64,000 bases of DNA from Micromonospora cathayae (GCF_028993575.1 NZ_CP118615.1:1302001-1366000); one strand, 5' to 3'. Positions 42,066 through 52,006 are shown, counted from the first letter of the stretch. Notes: generated by a model from the sequence alone, not told the origin. Numbers and translations are program-made.

Positions 42066-42227
42066 CCGCTGTCCCTACCCGAATGCGTGGTCTCCCGGGT
42101 ACTCGTCGTCAGGCCGACCCGACTCCCCGGGGCGGTGCGTCGACCGGGCCGGAGGCAAGCGGAACGGGCTGCCCGGTCGGTTCGGTCGGCGGCCGGCAAC
42201 TCCCGATGAGGCGGCCGTCACACACCT

Positions 42228-42305
42228 TCATCCACAGGCTCACACCCGGTTCCACGCGCTGTTTCACGTGAAACGGGATGCCCTGTGGATAACTCCTGTG
42301 GATAA
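42228..42305. promoter_or_regulatory. DnaA boxes beside parS
   Basis: TCATCCACA at 42228-42236 and two perfect TGTGGATAA at 42284-42292 and 42297-42305, spaced 13 bp start to start. They flank the parS site at 42261-42274. Confidence 0.6.
42261..42274. promoter_or_regulatory. parS: parS site 1
   Basis: GTTTCACGTGAAAC, a perfect 14-bp palindrome identical to the core of the bacterial ParB-binding site TGTTTCACGTGAAACA; here it is preceded by T. Confidence 0.95.
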
Positions 42306-42382
42306 CTTGGGCCCGTTTCGGCGTCCCAGGTTGTCTGCCGCGACTTCGCCCGGCCCTCCGGCACGAGCGTTCCGACTGAGCC

Positions 42383-42396
42383 GTTTCACGTGAAAC
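42383..42396. promoter_or_regulatory. parS: parS site 2
   Basis: GTTTCACGTGAAAC, a perfect parS core, 122 bp from site 1 in the intergenic region downstream of parB. Confidence 0.95.
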
Positions 42397-42806
42397 TGGG
42401 GCCCGCCGGAGAGTCCTCCTGGGCGACGGAAGCGGGGCGGTACGTCCGGCCGTACAGCGATCAACCGCCTCGCTGGATCGACCCGCGTGGCGGGGCCGCG
42501 CTCCCGGTGCCGGAAGCCGTCCTGGTTGGCCGCCGTGGACCACGGATGCTGATCCGAGCCGGGGTCACACCTATGGGCGGACGATGGTGAGAGGTGCATC
42601 GCCGAGGCGACCGTCCCACGCGATCTCGGCACAGCGACGCCCGGCCCCGGCCGGCTCGGAGACCCGGCTGCTCTGCGGCCTGGTCGAGACGCCACCGCGG
42701 CGGGTCGGCGGAGGTCAGCCAGCAGGCGGCGACGTGCCATGAGTCTGTGCCCGCTTCCCATGCTGCCGGTCGCGCCCGGCCCCGTGCTCCCGACCGCGCC
42801 TTGCCC

Positions 42807-42918
42807 GACGGGCGACGGGCGACGGGCGACGGGCGACGGGCGACGGGCGACGGGCGACGGGCGACGGGCGACGGGCGACGGGCGACGGGCGACGGGCGAC
42901 GGGCGACGGGCGACGGGC
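42807..42918. repeat. GACGGGC minisatellite, 16 copies
   Basis: Sixteen perfect tandem copies of the 7-bp unit GACGGGC, followed by a partial copy to 42922. The array starts about 64 bp left of the parB stop at 42986. The plus strand has GGG every 7 bases (loops CGAC), so it satisfies the G3-N4 rule for several overlapping G-quadruplexes. Not a CRISPR: the unit is too short and there are no spacers. Confidence 0.95.
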
Positions 42919-42985
42919 GACGATACGGAAACGACCGCGACCCGGGTTGGTTGCGGGTGCGGTCGTGTCCGTTCAGATCGGGGGG

Positions 42986-44110
42986 CTACTCCTCGGGCTC
43001 TCCCGGTTCCTCCTGCCCGACGCCGATGATTCCGACGATCCTCTCCAGATCGTCCACCGTGGCGAACTCGATAGTGATCTTGCCCTTGCTCCGGCCGATG
43101 TCCACCTTCACCCGGGTGTCAAACCGGTCGGAGAGCCGGTCCGCCAGGTCGGTCAACGCGGGCGCGTGCGCCTTGGGCCGCCGGCGGGCGGCCGGGGTCT
43201 TCGTCTCACCGTCGCTGAGCGCCAGCGAGACGATCTCCTCCGTCGCCCGTACCGAGAGCCCTTCGGCCACGATCCGGAGCGCCAACTGCTCCTGGGCTTC
43301 GGACTCCTCCAGGCTCAGCAGGGCCCGGGCGTGCCCGGCCGAGAGCACCCCTGCCGCGACCCGACGCTGGACCTGCGGCGGCAGATTGAGAAGCCGGATG
43401 GTGTTGGAGATCTGTGGCCGGCTGCGGCCGATCCGCCGGGCGAGTTCCTCGTGGGTCGCGCCGAACTCCTCCAGGAGCTGCTGGTAGGCGGCAGCTTCTT
43501 CGAGCGGGTTCAGATTGGCCCGGTGGATGTTCTCCAGCAGCGCGTCCCGGAGCATGGCGTCGTCGCGGGTGTCCCGGACGATCGCCGGGATGTTCTCCCG
43601 GCCGACGGCCTGGGCGGCGCGCCACCGCCGCTCACCCATCACCAGCTCGTACTTCTCGTCGTCGAGCTGGCGGACCACGATGGGCTGGAGGAAGCCGACC
43701 TGCTCGATCGAGGTCTTCAGTTCCTCCAGCGCGTCCTCGTCGAAGACCTGCCGGGGCTGCTTCGGGTTCGGCACGATCGAGTCGACCGGTATCTCGGCGA
43801 ACCGGGCTCCCGGTACCGGCGAGAGTTCAGGGCCGGTCGGCGCGGCGGGCTCGGCCCGGTCCGTCCCGACACCGGCCTGGACCCCCTCGACGCCGGCCGG
43901 GGTCGTCCCGGCGTCGGCCGCGTTCTCCTCGGCCCGGTCGCCGCTGGCCGAGGTTCCGCCGGTGGCGCCGAACCCGGTAGGGACGGCGACCGGGGCGGCC
44001 CGATCGGGCACCGGCGGAGCAGGGGTCGTGGTTTCCGGCGTCTCCACGGGGGCGGTGGGGATCAGCGCCCCCAGCCCTCGACCCAGTCCGCCACGCGGAC
44101 GGTTCTTCAT
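42986..44110 (-). CDS. parB: chromosome partitioning protein ParB (CTPase clamp)
   Basis: 374 residues from ATG 44110. The N-terminus has the [17 protein letters not shown] motif seen in ParB, which contacts ParA, then a 90-residue Ala/Pro-rich linker. The N-domain CTP motifs are [25 protein letters not shown] and [12 protein letters not shown]. The HTH core ([44 protein letters not shown]) binds parS, followed by the C-terminal dimer domain. It loads at the four parS sites around this locus. Lies 27 bp downstream of parA in one operon. Confidence 0.96.
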   Translation of the reverse strand: MKNRPRGGLGRGLGALIPTAPVETPETTTPAPPVPDRAAPVAVPTGFGATGGTSASGDRAEENAADAGTTPAGVEGVQAGVGTDRAEPAAPTGPELSPVPGARFAEIPVDSIVPNPKQPRQVFDEDALEELKTSIEQVGFLQPIVVRQLDDEKYELVMGERRWRAAQAVGRENIPAIVRDTRDDAMLRDALLENIHRANLNPLEEAAAYQQLLEEFGATHEELARRIGRSRPQISNTIRLLNLPPQVQRRVAAGVLSAGHARALLSLEESEAQEQLALRIVAEGLSVRATEEIVSLALSDGETKTPAARRRPKAHAPALTDLADRLSDRFDTRVKVDIGRSKGKITIEFATVDDLERIVGIIGVGQEEPGEPEE

Positions 44111-44137
44111 GCGACGCCTCCCAGCGACTTGTCCGCA

Positions 44138-45457
44138 CTACGCATTCCGGCCCACCGGCTCCTTGACCCCCCGCTCGGCGATTTCCTGGGCGGCGGCGAA
44201 GTAACTGGTGGCCCCTCGTGATCCGGGATCGTAGGTCATCACGGACTGGCCGTAGCTCGGGGCCTCGGAGACCCGCACGTTCCGCGGGATGACCGCTTGG
44301 AGGACCTTGTTCCCGAAGTGGTTCCGGACGTCCTGCTCCACCGCGTCGGCGAGTCGGGTCCGCCGGTCGTACATGGTGAGCAGGATGGTGGAGACCTCGA
44401 GCGTCGGGTTGAGGTGCTTGCGAACCAGGTTGATGTTGTTGATGAGCTGGTTCAGCCCTTCCAGCGCGTAGTACTCGCACTGGATGGGGATGAGCACCTC
44501 CTGGGCAGCCACCAGGGCGTTCACCGTCAGCAGACCCAGCGACGGCGGGCAGTCGATGAAGACGTAGTCGAAGTGGCCGGGATAGGCGGCGATGGCCCGC
44601 TGGAGGCGGGACTCCCGGGCCACCACCGAGACCAGTTCGATCTCGGCACCGGCCAGGTCGATGGTGGCCGGTACGCACCACAGGTTCGGGATGCCCTCCA
44701 CCCCCTGGGCGACCTCCTCCAGTGGAACGCTGTCGATCAGGCAGTCGTAGACGTCCGGCACCCCGGTGTGGTGCGGGACGTTGAGCCCGGTCGAAGCATT
44801 GCCCTGCGGGTCCAGGTCGACCACGAGGACCCGGTTGCCGTGCAGGGCGAGCGCCACCGCCAGGTTCACCGTGGTCGTGGTCTTCCCCACGCCGCCCTTC
44901 TGGTTCGCGACGCACATCACCCTGGTCTGTTCAGGGCGCGGCATGGTGACCTCGCCACTGGGATTCAGGATCTGCACGGCGCGCATAGCCTCCATAGCCA
45001 ACGGTGGGTCATCCTCTTCGCGCGTCGGGGTTTCACGTGAAACGTACGCGTCGCCGACCGGCTCCCGTTCCGGGGAGTCGACCGACGACGTGAACGGGTC
45101 GGTGGTGTCAAAGGGCAGCCCGGAGACGGCCGCCGGGGCGGGTTGGGGCGGCACGATCCCCGGGCCGGGCACCTCCGCCACCGGACGTGTCGACTCGTGG
45201 TGGAGCACGTCGCCGGAGCGGTAGACCTGGGGCGGTCGTTGCCCGCCACCCTCCGGGTGCATCGGGGTGCGCGGGTCGACGGTGGACAGCTCGCCCCCGT
45301 ACGTGGACAGGCCGGTCGGGGGACGGCCGGGATCAGCGGGTCGGCCGCCCTCCACCGACCAGCGGTCCCGGTCGGTTTCACGTGAAACGGGGGACGTCGT
45401 GGCGGGCTCTGCCCGTCCGGTCACCCCGGGATCGTCGTACCTGCCGTCGTCATGCAC
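44138..45457 (-). CDS. parA: chromosome partitioning ATPase ParA with long N-terminal extension
   Basis: 439 residues from GTG 45457. Residues 1-175 are a disordered Pro/Glu/Arg-rich extension. The deviant Walker A ATPase starts at about 179 (VMCVANQKGGVGKTTTTVNL), followed by LVVDLDPQGNAS and FIDCPPSLGLL. Most ParA proteins are 250-330 residues; the extension is unusual. Two parS sites lie in it, each encoding Val-Ser-Arg-Glu-Thr in the same frame. A start near residue 150 (MEAMRAVQ or later) would give a standard ParA and would leave the parS sites in the leader, so the true start is uncertain. Confidence 0.92.
   Translation of the reverse strand: MHDDGRYDDPGVTGRAEPATTSPVSRETDRDRWSVEGGRPADPGRPPTGLSTYGGELSTVDPRTPMHPEGGGQRPPQVYRSGDVLHHESTRPVAEVPGPGIVPPQPAPAAVSGLPFDTTDPFTSSVDSPEREPVGDAYVSRETPTREEDDPPLAMEAMRAVQILNPSGEVTMPRPEQTRVMCVANQKGGVGKTTTTVNLAVALALHGNRVLVVDLDPQGNASTGLNVPHHTGVPDVYDCLIDSVPLEEVAQGVEGIPNLWCVPATIDLAGAEIELVSVVARESRLQRAIAAYPGHFDYVFIDCPPSLGLLTVNALVAAQEVLIPIQCEYYALEGLNQLINNINLVRKHLNPTLEVSTILLTMYDRRTRLADAVEQDVRNHFGNKVLQAVIPRNVRVSEAPSYGQSVMTYDPGSRGATSYFAAAQEIAERGVKEPVGRNA
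45030..45043. promoter_or_regulatory. parS: parS site 3 (inside parA)
   Basis: GTTTCACGTGAAAC within the parA reading frame, encoding residues 139-143 (VSRET) of the long form. Confidence 0.95.
45375..45388. promoter_or_regulatory. parS: parS site 4 (inside parA)
   Basis: GTTTCACGTGAAAC within the parA reading frame, encoding residues 24-28 (VSRET) of the long form, 345 bp (115 codons) from site 3. Confidence 0.95.
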
Positions 45458-45798
45458 CTGTCATCCCTGCCCGCTTCGGATGGTCGGTCCGCACACCGTC
45501 GCTGCCGTACCCGCGTACCGCTCCACGAAGCGTACGGCCCGGCGGGGAGGACCGGGACCCGGTGACGCGGGCCGCCGTCCGTCCCACCCTATCGACGCGC
45601 GGCCAGCCTACGGGGGATGGGCGGAGAAGGTCCATGCCGAAGATCTCAGCCGTCGACGGGCTTGCACAGGTTCAACGACTCAACGCCCGACCGGAAGCCG
45701 GCGGGGCTGGACGTCCTCGGATCTCCCGCCCCGCCGGCCCATTGCCGGGAGTCGAGAATCTCCCGGGGAAGCCCCGCCCCCACTGGCCCGCTCCGGGC
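45458..45798. other. parA-rsmG intergenic region
   Basis: 341 bp that should contain the parA promoter if parA is transcribed separately from rsmG. I see no gene, box or hairpin that I can support. Frames crossing it belong to shadow ORFs of parA and rsmG. Confidence 0.5.
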
Positions 45799-46878
45799 TC
45801 ATCGTCCTCGGGAGCGCCCACCCCGTCGGGCCGCCCTCGGCTGCTTGCGTACCGGTCCGACGATCCGCTCCCGGACGACTTCGACCACTGTGGTGGGCGG
45901 ATCGATCACCCCCGCGCCACACAGCCGCACCACCGGTGCGGCACCGCCGAGCCGGGCCACCTCGGCGGCATGCTCGGTGATCTCGTCCGCCGCCGAGGAG
46001 CCCTTCAACGCCAGCAGTCGTCCACCTCGGACGGTCAGCGGCAGGCACCAGCCGGCCAACCGGTCCAGGGGTGCCACCGCCCGGGCGGTCACCACGTCGG
46101 CGCTGAGCGGACCGAGCCCGCCGGTACCGGCCGCCGCCTCCTCGGCCCGACCCCGGAACACCCGGACCATCCTGGTGAGCCCGAGTCCCTCCACCGCCTC
46201 GATCAGGAACGAGGTACGGCGGGCGAGGGGCTCGACCAGGGTGACGGTCAGGTCCGGACGGGCGATTGCCAGCACCATCCCGGGCAGTCCGGCACCGGAG
46301 CCCACGTCGATCACGGAGGCGCCCTCGGGAATCCGCTCGGCGACCGCCGCGCAGTTGAGCAGGTGCCGGTCCCAGATCCGCGGGGCCTCCCGGGGGCCGA
46401 TCAGGCCACGTACCACCCCGTCGGTGGCGAGGAGTTCCGCGTACGCGGCGGCGAGGTCCAGCCGGTCCCCGAAGAGGGTACGGGCCGCTGCCGCCAACTC
46501 CGGCGGCAGCGCCGCCTCCTGGGCCGGCAGACCGGGTTCGCCCCGGCCGGGTTCGCCCCGGCCGGGTTCGCCCCGGCCGGGTTCGCCCCGGACGGAGAGA
46601 CCGGCACCCTCCTGGATGGCGAGGTCGGATCCGTCCCGGGCGGACAGACCGACCCCTTCCCGGGCCGGGAGGTCGCGCCCCTCTCGAGCAGGGAGGTCGG
46701 GCCCCTCCTGGCCGCCGGTTGTGCCCCGGGCGTCCGGACCGGGTGGCTGCGGGGCGGAAGGGGCGGCGGGGCCGGCGAGTCCGGCCGGGGCGGCGTCGGT
46801 CGACTGGTGGGTGACAGGCGACGGCCCGGGTGGCGTACCACCCGGGCCGAAAGCGCCAGCCGTGGCGTCGGAGGTCAC
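45799..46878 (-). CDS. rsmG: 16S rRNA (guanine527-N7)-methyltransferase RsmG with N-terminal extension
   Basis: 359 residues from GTG 46878. The enzyme domain begins near residue 120 ([29 protein letters not shown]), with WDRHLLNCA, the SAM motif [17 protein letters not shown] and [17 protein letters not shown]. RsmG methylates G527 of 16S rRNA, and its loss gives streptomycin resistance in other bacteria. Typical RsmG has 200-240 residues, so the first 115 (Pro/Gly/Arg-rich, including four GEPGR repeats) are extra. The GTG lies 4 bases after the jag stop. Confidence 0.92.
   Translation of the reverse strand: MTSDATAGAFGPGGTPPGPSPVTHQSTDAAPAGLAGPAAPSAPQPPGPDARGTTGGQEGPDLPAREGRDLPAREGVGLSARDGSDLAIQEGAGLSVRGEPGRGEPGRGEPGRGEPGLPAQEAALPPELAAAARTLFGDRLDLAAAYAELLATDGVVRGLIGPREAPRIWDRHLLNCAAVAERIPEGASVIDVGSGAGLPGMVLAIARPDLTVTLVEPLARRTSFLIEAVEGLGLTRMVRVFRGRAEEAAAGTGGLGPLSADVVTARAVAPLDRLAGWCLPLTVRGGRLLALKGSSAADEITEHAAEVARLGGAAPVVRLCGAGVIDPPTTVVEVVRERIVGPVRKQPRAARRGGRSRGR
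46532..46591 (-). repeat. four 15-bp tandem repeats in rsmG
   Basis: Four near-identical units CCGGGTTCGCCCCGG encode Gly-Glu-Pro-Gly-Arg repeats of the RsmG N-terminal extension, ahead of the catalytic domain. Confidence 0.9.
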
Positions 46879-46882
46879 CCGG

Positions 46883-47464
46883 TCAGTCCACCGGCCGGAC
46901 GACGATACGGCGGTTCGGCTCCACGCCCTCGGACTCGCTCTCGACGCCCGCCATGGCGTTCACCACGTCGTGCACGCACTTGCGCTCGAACGCCGACATC
47001 GGCTCCAGTCGCACCGGCTCGCCGTACTCCTTGACCTTCTCCACCGCGTTCTTCGCGACGGCGGCCAGTTCCTTGCGACGGTTCGCCCGGTAGCCGCCCA
47101 CGTCCAACAGCAGCCGGCTCGGGGTACCGGTCTGCCGGAAGACCGCCAGCCGGGCCAGTTCCTGGAGGGCTTCCAGCGTCGCGCCACGCTGCCCGACCAG
47201 GTTCTGCAGGCGGGCACCGACCACCTCGACGACCGGACGGCCACCCGACACCAGCTCGTCGATGTCACCGTCGTAGTCGAGGATGTCGAGCAGCCCCTCG
47301 ATGTAGTCGGCGGCGATCTCGCTCTGCCGGAACAGGTCACCCTCGCCGGGGGTCTTCTTCTCCCGGGCCTCGGTCTCCTCGGCGCCGATCTTCACGTCCG
47401 CCCCGCTCGGGGCCGCGTCCTCCTCCGGGGACTGCTCGGCGCGGGGGATGCTGGTCTCGGTCAC
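46883..47464 (-). CDS. jag: Jag/KhpB RNA-binding protein (KH and R3H domains)
   Basis: 193 residues. A hydrophilic 45-residue N-terminus leads to the KH domain with its GxxG loop ([29 protein letters not shown]) and the R3H domain ([40 protein letters not shown]). These proteins bind RNA with KhpA and affect cell-wall synthesis. Between rsmG and yidC, as in most actinobacteria. The ATG at 47464 is used. Confidence 0.93.
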   Translation of the reverse strand: MTETSIPRAEQSPEEDAAPSGADVKIGAEETEAREKKTPGEGDLFRQSEIAADYIEGLLDILDYDGDIDELVSGGRPVVEVVGARLQNLVGQRGATLEALQELARLAVFRQTGTPSRLLLDVGGYRANRRKELAAVAKNAVEKVKEYGEPVRLEPMSAFERKCVHDVVNAMAGVESESEGVEPNRRIVVRPVD

Positions 47465-47677
47465 GGTTCATCTCCGTACTTCGTTCGGCCGGACCGTCGG
47501 GTCCGCTGGTTCCCCGGACCGGCGGGAGGTCTCGCCGGTGCCCCGGGCACGTCTGTACGGGCAGTGTCGCCCGTGACCGCGCCGTCGCGCGGGGAATCCG
47601 CTCCGCCGCCGCTGTCCGCCGCGCGGTACGGATCCGGCCGCCGCCGGGGGTGGCCCGGCGGCGGCCTGTGGATCGGG

Positions 47678-48661
47678 TCAGCCCTGCCGCTTGGCGGGCC
47701 GGTTCTTCTTCGGGTTGACCGGCTTCGCGCCCGGCTTGGGGCCGGCGACCTTGGGGGCGGCGGGCTTGGCCGGGGCCTGCGGGGCCGGCTTCTTCCGGCC
47801 GAGGAGGCCGGTCGACTTGGCCGGCTGCACCGGGTTCCGGGTCGCGCCGCCCGCCTTGGCGGTCACGCTCGGCGGCGGCGGGTACTTCCGGAGCACCCAC
47901 TGCTGCTGGCCGAGGGTGAAGAGGTTGTTGGTGACCCAGTAGATGATCACGCCGATGGGGAAGATCGCGCCGGAGATCAGCAGGGACGCCGGGATGCCGT
48001 AGAGCATCAGCCGCTGGATCATGCGCTGCTGCGGATCCTCCGCCCAACCGGTCTTGAGGATCATCTGGCGGCTGGTCAGGTAGGTGGTGCCCATCATGAC
48101 CAGGACCAGGATGCCGGCCATCACCTTGACGGTGGTGCCGTTCGCCCCGAGTCGGGCCAGCTCGTCCGCGGTGGAGCCGAACTTGCCGGCGATCGGGGCG
48201 GTGAAGAGCTTCGCGGCGGAGGCGCTCTCGAACTGGCCGACCGTCCAGCCGTAGAGGGTCTTGCCCGGGTTGGCCGGGTCGAGTCGGCGCAGCACGTGGA
48301 AGAGGCCGAGGAAGACGGGGATCTGGAGGAACATCGGAAGGCAGCCCATGAGCGGGTTGGCCTTTTCCTTCCGGTAGAGCTCCATCATCTCCTTCTGGAG
48401 CGTCTCCCGGTCACCCTTGTGCTTCTCCTGCAGCGCCTTCACCTGCGGCTGCAACGCCTGCATGGCCCGCTGGGACTTGATCTGCTTGACGAAGACCGGG
48501 AACAGGATCACCCGTACGGTGACCACCAGGAAGACGATGGCCAGGATCCAGGCCCAGTTCGTCCCGGCGAACGCGCCGTCCGGCACCCCGATGGCCTCCC
48601 AGGCCGAATGCCAGGCCAGCAGGATCCACGAAATCGCATAGTAGATCCAGTCGAGACTCAA
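47678..48661 (-). CDS. yidC: membrane protein insertase YidC
   Basis: 327 residues from TTG 48661, four bases after the yidD stop. Hydrophobic segments include YYAISWILLAWHSAW, WAWILAIVFLVVTVRVILFPVFVKQIKSQRAMQALQPQV, PMFLQIPVFLGLFHVLRR and KVMAGILVLVMMGTTYLTS. The conserved Arg-containing groove segment and coiled loop (LQPQVKALQEKHKGDRETLQKEMMELY) fit YidC1/Oxa1. The C-terminus is a Lys/Pro-rich tail of about 65 residues. 213 bp separate it from jag. Confidence 0.94.
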   Translation of the reverse strand: MSLDWIYYAISWILLAWHSAWEAIGVPDGAFAGTNWAWILAIVFLVVTVRVILFPVFVKQIKSQRAMQALQPQVKALQEKHKGDRETLQKEMMELYRKEKANPLMGCLPMFLQIPVFLGLFHVLRRLDPANPGKTLYGWTVGQFESASAAKLFTAPIAGKFGSTADELARLGANGTTVKVMAGILVLVMMGTTYLTSRQMILKTGWAEDPQQRMIQRLMLYGIPASLLISGAIFPIGVIIYWVTNNLFTLGQQQWVLRKYPPPPSVTAKAGGATRNPVQPAKSTGLLGRKKPAPQAPAKPAAPKVAGPKPGAKPVNPKKNRPAKRQG

Positions 48662-48664
48662 TTC

Positions 48665-48952
48665 TCAGGCTCCAGTCACGTCGGCACGGCGGCGGCCGCC
48701 CGGCTCCGGCACCGGGTCATATCCACCGGGGTGGAAGGGGTGGCAGCGCAGCAGCCGTCGAACCGTCAGGCCGGCTCCCCGTAGCGCGCCGTGCCGGACG
48801 ACGGCCTCCAGGCCGTACGCGCTGCACGACGGGTAGAACCGACAGCGGGCCGGCAGTGCCGGGCTTATCCAACGACGGTACGCGATGATGGGTCCCACCA
48901 GCACCCGGGCACCGAGTGTCGAGGGCCGTGGGGTGGCGGATTCGTTGTTCAT
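48665..48952 (-). CDS. yidD: membrane protein insertion efficiency factor YidD
   Basis: 95 residues from ATG 48952, overlapping the rnpA stop by ATGA. The family signature is complete: [68 protein letters not shown]. Small amphipathic protein that assists YidC insertion. Longer in-frame upstream sequence belongs to the rnpA overlap. Confidence 0.95.
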   Translation of the reverse strand: MNNESATPRPSTLGARVLVGPIIAYRRWISPALPARCRFYPSCSAYGLEAVVRHGALRGAGLTVRRLLRCHPFHPGGYDPVPEPGGRRRADVTGA

Positions 48953-49362
48953 CGGGACCGCCGGCCCCGGGGCGCCCGGGCGGCGGCGATGGCCGCGTCG
49001 AGGTCCGCCCCGAGCCGGACGTACGCCGCCTCGGCCGCCGCAGGGAGCGCGCGTACCACCATCGTGCTGCCCGGGGGCAGCGTGTCGATCCGGTCCCGGA
49101 CCAGGTGGCGCAGGCGGCGGCGGACCTTGTTGCGGACCACCGCCGGCCCGACGGCCTTGGACACGACGAAGCCGGCGCGGGTCGGCATGGAGGTCTCCTC
49201 CACACCGGCGTCCCGCGCCGGCTTCGGCGAAGGCGGTGCTGTCGCGTCGGGTGTCGGCAGGGTCAGGTGTACGACGACCGCGCCACGACCGGCGCGTCGC
49301 CCACCCCGGACCGCTGCGGCGAAGTCGTTGCTGCGCCGCAGTCGCTGTGCGGCCGTCAGCAC
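48949..49362 (-). CDS. rnpA: ribonuclease P protein component
   Basis: 137 residues from GTG 49362. It has the RNP motif [48 protein letters not shown] and the N-terminal [20 protein letters not shown] strand typical of RnpA. It forms the protein part of RNase P with M1-type RNA for tRNA 5' maturation. Gene order rpmH-rnpA-yidD-yidC is the conserved origin block. Confidence 0.95.
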   Translation of the reverse strand: MLTAAQRLRRSNDFAAAVRGGRRAGRGAVVVHLTLPTPDATAPPSPKPARDAGVEETSMPTRAGFVVSKAVGPAVVRNKVRRRLRHLVRDRIDTLPPGSTMVVRALPAAAEAAYVRLGADLDAAIAAARAPRGRRSR

Positions 49363-49397
49363 GACTACCCACGTCCCCCGAGCGGACCCGTTCGGCC

Positions 49398-49535
49398 TCA
49401 GGCCGACAGGCGGGCGCGGCCCTTGGAACGGCGGGTCGAGATGATGGCGCGGCCGGCACGGGTACGCATGCGCAACCGGAAGCCGTGGGTCTTCGCGCGC
49501 CGGCGGTTGTTCGGCTGGTAGGTGCGCTTGCTCAC
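49398..49535 (-). CDS. rpmH: 50S ribosomal protein L34
   Basis: 45 residues from GTG 49535: reads [20 protein letters not shown] and ends [10 protein letters not shown], the invariant L34 sequence. First gene of the leftward block from the origin. Confidence 0.97.
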   Translation of the reverse strand: MSKRTYQPNNRRRAKTHGFRLRMRTRAGRAIISTRRSKGRARLSA

Positions 49536-50218
49536 GTCAGGCTCTCCGTTTTCCGTACGCCCCGCGCGGGGGATCGCCCGGGGTGTGTGGTGGTCCAGGC
49601 CACGCCGTGGTGGCCCCGATCGGCGCTGCCCTACGATGCGAGGGCCTCGGTGATGCGGGCACCACGATCGCGGACAGCAGGCACCCATCACCCTAGCAGA
49701 GGGCGACAGAGCAGCCGCTCCAGCCTACGCAGGGCGGCAATGACCGTCAAACCTCCCCGGCACGCCCCGAAACCGGCCCGCCGACGCAGCTCAGCCGGCG
49801 CGACGCGCCCGGGACCGAAGCGGCGGTTTTCGCTGATACCGACAAGGGCCGCGCCGCGTCACCGGTTGAAGCGGCGCGGACAACGCTGTTAGCGTGCGCG
49901 CTTGCGGTCCGCGTCGTGATCCGGCAAGCAGCGTCCGGTGTCGTCGACGGTCGTTGACAGGCAAGACCGGACAGGGCAGTGAATCGTTCGGCACGGTGAA
50001 CCCGCTTCAGCACCCGTTCAGGCAGGGGGCAGGTCCCACCCGCATCCGGCGGGCGGCCACAATCGGTCGGTACACAGGCTGTGGATAACTTGTGGATGAC
50101 GACCGGTCAGCCGTCCGGGCGGATGGTGTTCCAGCCGCTCGAACGCGGTGGCGGGCCCGGGACGGCCGACTGGAGAGACAGCGGCGGCCGGGAGCAGAGG
50201 CGAGGGGGTGGCACGACG
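49536..50218. other. rpmH-dnaA intergenic region
   Basis: 683 bp between divergent rpmH and dnaA genes. It must contain both promoters. DnaA boxes lie at the right end (50080-50099). No supportable gene is seen; the ORF starting at 50081 upstream of the dnaA GTG is a continuation of the dnaA frame through a DnaA box. Confidence 0.6.
50080..50099. promoter_or_regulatory. DnaA boxes upstream of dnaA
   Basis: TGTGGATAA at 50080-50088 and TGTGGATGA at 50091-50099, 11 bp apart and 120-140 bp before dnaA, consistent with autoregulation. Confidence 0.7.
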
Positions 50219-52006
50219 GTGGCCGGAACGACCGACCTTGCCGCGGTGTGGACGGCGACGACGGACGAGCTCGCCGACGAGATCATCTCGGCGCAGCAGC
50301 GCGCCTACCTGAGGCTGACCCGGCTGCGCGCGATCGTGGAGGACACCGCGCTGCTCTCCGTGCCCGACGCCTTCACCCGGGACGTGATCGAGTCCCGGCT
50401 CCGGCCGGCCATCACCGAGGCGCTGACCCGCCGGCTCGGCCGGCCGATCCAGGTGGCGGTCACCGTCCGGGTCGCCGAGGACGGCGCGGGACGCGCGCTG
50501 GGCACCGTCTACCGCAGCGCGCCCGACTCGGAGACCCCCGAACTGCCCTTCGCCGGCTTCGACCCGGGCAGCGGCCACCCCGAGCCGGCCGCCCCGTTCC
50601 GCGACCATCCGCCGTCGTACCGCGATCACGAGGGTGCGGCCGCCGACCCCGGCCCGGACCCGGCGCGCCCCGACCCGGACGATCTCGCGCCGCGGTTGAT
50701 CCCGACCAGCCGGGGCGGCCAGGAGACGCTGTTCCCCACCACCTTCGCCGAGCAGCTGCGGGGTGCGCCGGTCGACCGGCGGAGCTACGACGGCCGTCCC
50801 GACGTCGGTCCCGACGGGCCCCGCCCGTACGAGCAGCGGTACCGCGACGACGCCGGACCGGTCCGGGACCGGCTGCCCCGCGACGGCGGCACCGACAGCG
50901 GGCCGGGGCGGGGTGGCCCGGAACACCGGCCCGGCGGTCAGGGTGACCGGCGGTTGCCCGGCGGCGCGGAGAGCGGGGGCAACCGGCTCAACCCGAAGTA
51001 CATGTTCGAGACGTTCGTCATCGGCTCCTCGAACCGGTTCGCGCACGCGGCGAGTGTGGCGGTGGCCGAGTCGCCGGCGAAGGCGTACAACCCGCTGTTC
51101 ATCTACGGCAGCTCCGGGTTGGGCAAGACCCACCTGCTGCACGCCATCGGCCACTACGCGACGACGTTGGGCAACGCCCGCTCGGTCCGGTACGTCTCGA
51201 CCGAGGAGTTCACCAACGACTTCATCAACTCGCTGCGGGACGACAAGACCAGCGCGTTCCAGCGTCGCTACCGGGACGTGGACATCCTCCTGATCGACGA
51301 CATCCAGTTCCTGGAGAACCGGGAGCGCACCCAGGAGGAGTTCTTCCACACCTTCAACACGCTGCACAACGCCAACAAGCAGATCGTGATCACCTCGGAC
51401 CGGTCGCCGAAGCAGCTCGCCACCCTGGAGGACCGGCTGCGGACCCGGTTCGAGTGGGGCCTGCTGGCCGACATCCAGCCGCCGGACCTGGAGACCCGGA
51501 TCGCGATCCTGCAGAAGAAGGCCGCCCAGGAGCGGCTGTACGCCCCGCCGGACGTGCTGGAGTTCATCGCCTCCCGGGTGTCGAACTCGATCCGGGAGCT
51601 GGAGGGGGCGTTGATCCGGGTCACCGCGTTCGCCAGCCTGACCCGCTCGACGGTGGAACTGTCGCTGGCCGAGGAGGTGCTCCGGGACTTCATCCCGGAC
51701 GGCGCCGGCCCGGAGATCACCGCCGACCAGATCATGGTCTCCACCGCCGACTACTTCGGGGTCAGCCTGGAGGACCTGCGCGGCCACTCCCGGTCGCGGG
51801 TGCTGGTCAACGCCCGGCAGGTCGCCATGTACCTGTGCCGGGAGCTGACCGACCTCTCGCTGCCCCGGATCGGCCAGGCGTTCGGCGGCCGGGACCACAC
51901 CACGGTGATGCACGCCGACCGCAAGATCCGACAGCAGATGGCGGAGCGCCGCTCGCTCTACAACCAGATCGCCGAGCTGACCAACCGGATCAAGCAGACC
52001 TCCTGA
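50219..52006 (+). CDS. dnaA: chromosomal replication initiator DnaA
   Basis: 595 residues from GTG 50219 (reads [22 protein letters not shown]), with GAGGGGG about ten nt upstream. Domain I (1-95) is followed by a Pro/Arg/Gly-rich domain II (about 100-255), longer than in most bacteria but usual in actinomycetes. The AAA+ domain III has [15 protein letters not shown] (about 297) and [16 protein letters not shown]. Domain IV carries the DnaA signature [15 protein letters not shown] near residue 555. It opens oriC immediately downstream. Confidence 0.97.
   Translation: MAGTTDLAAVWTATTDELADEIISAQQRAYLRLTRLRAIVEDTALLSVPDAFTRDVIESRLRPAITEALTRRLGRPIQVAVTVRVAEDGAGRALGTVYRSAPDSETPELPFAGFDPGSGHPEPAAPFRDHPPSYRDHEGAAADPGPDPARPDPDDLAPRLIPTSRGGQETLFPTTFAEQLRGAPVDRRSYDGRPDVGPDGPRPYEQRYRDDAGPVRDRLPRDGGTDSGPGRGGPEHRPGGQGDRRLPGGAESGGNRLNPKYMFETFVIGSSNRFAHAASVAVAESPAKAYNPLFIYGSSGLGKTHLLHAIGHYATTLGNARSVRYVSTEEFTNDFINSLRDDKTSAFQRRYRDVDILLIDDIQFLENRERTQEEFFHTFNTLHNANKQIVITSDRSPKQLATLEDRLRTRFEWGLLADIQPPDLETRIAILQKKAAQERLYAPPDVLEFIASRVSNSIRELEGALIRVTAFASLTRSTVELSLAEEVLRDFIPDGAGPEITADQIMVSTADYFGVSLEDLRGHSRSRVLVNARQVAMYLCRELTDLSLPRIGQAFGGRDHTTVMHADRKIRQQMAERRSLYNQIAELTNRIKQTS

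Larger units (their letters stand above)
42066..42985. other. parB downstream region with parS, DnaA boxes and a minisatellite
   Basis: 920 bp without a supportable gene. It holds two parS sites, three DnaA-box-like elements (42228-42305) and the GACGGGC array (42807-42918). Open frames here lack family resemblance. Confidence 0.7.

Noticed and set aside
42264..42761. 165-codon minus-strand ORF downstream of parB
   Set aside because: Its frame reads through both parS sites and the DnaA boxes; no family features and no ribosome site.
42807..42918. CRISPR array
   Set aside because: The unit is only 7 bp, copies are contiguous with no spacers, and no cas gene is nearby.
45617..48784. 1055-codon plus-strand frame across rsmG, jag and yidC
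   Set aside because: Spans three conserved genes on the other strand; no domain seen.
50081..50218. Extension of dnaA upstream to GTG 50081
   Set aside because: The extension begins within a DnaA box and lacks the DnaA domain I start. GTG 50219 has a ribosome site and gives the family N-terminus.
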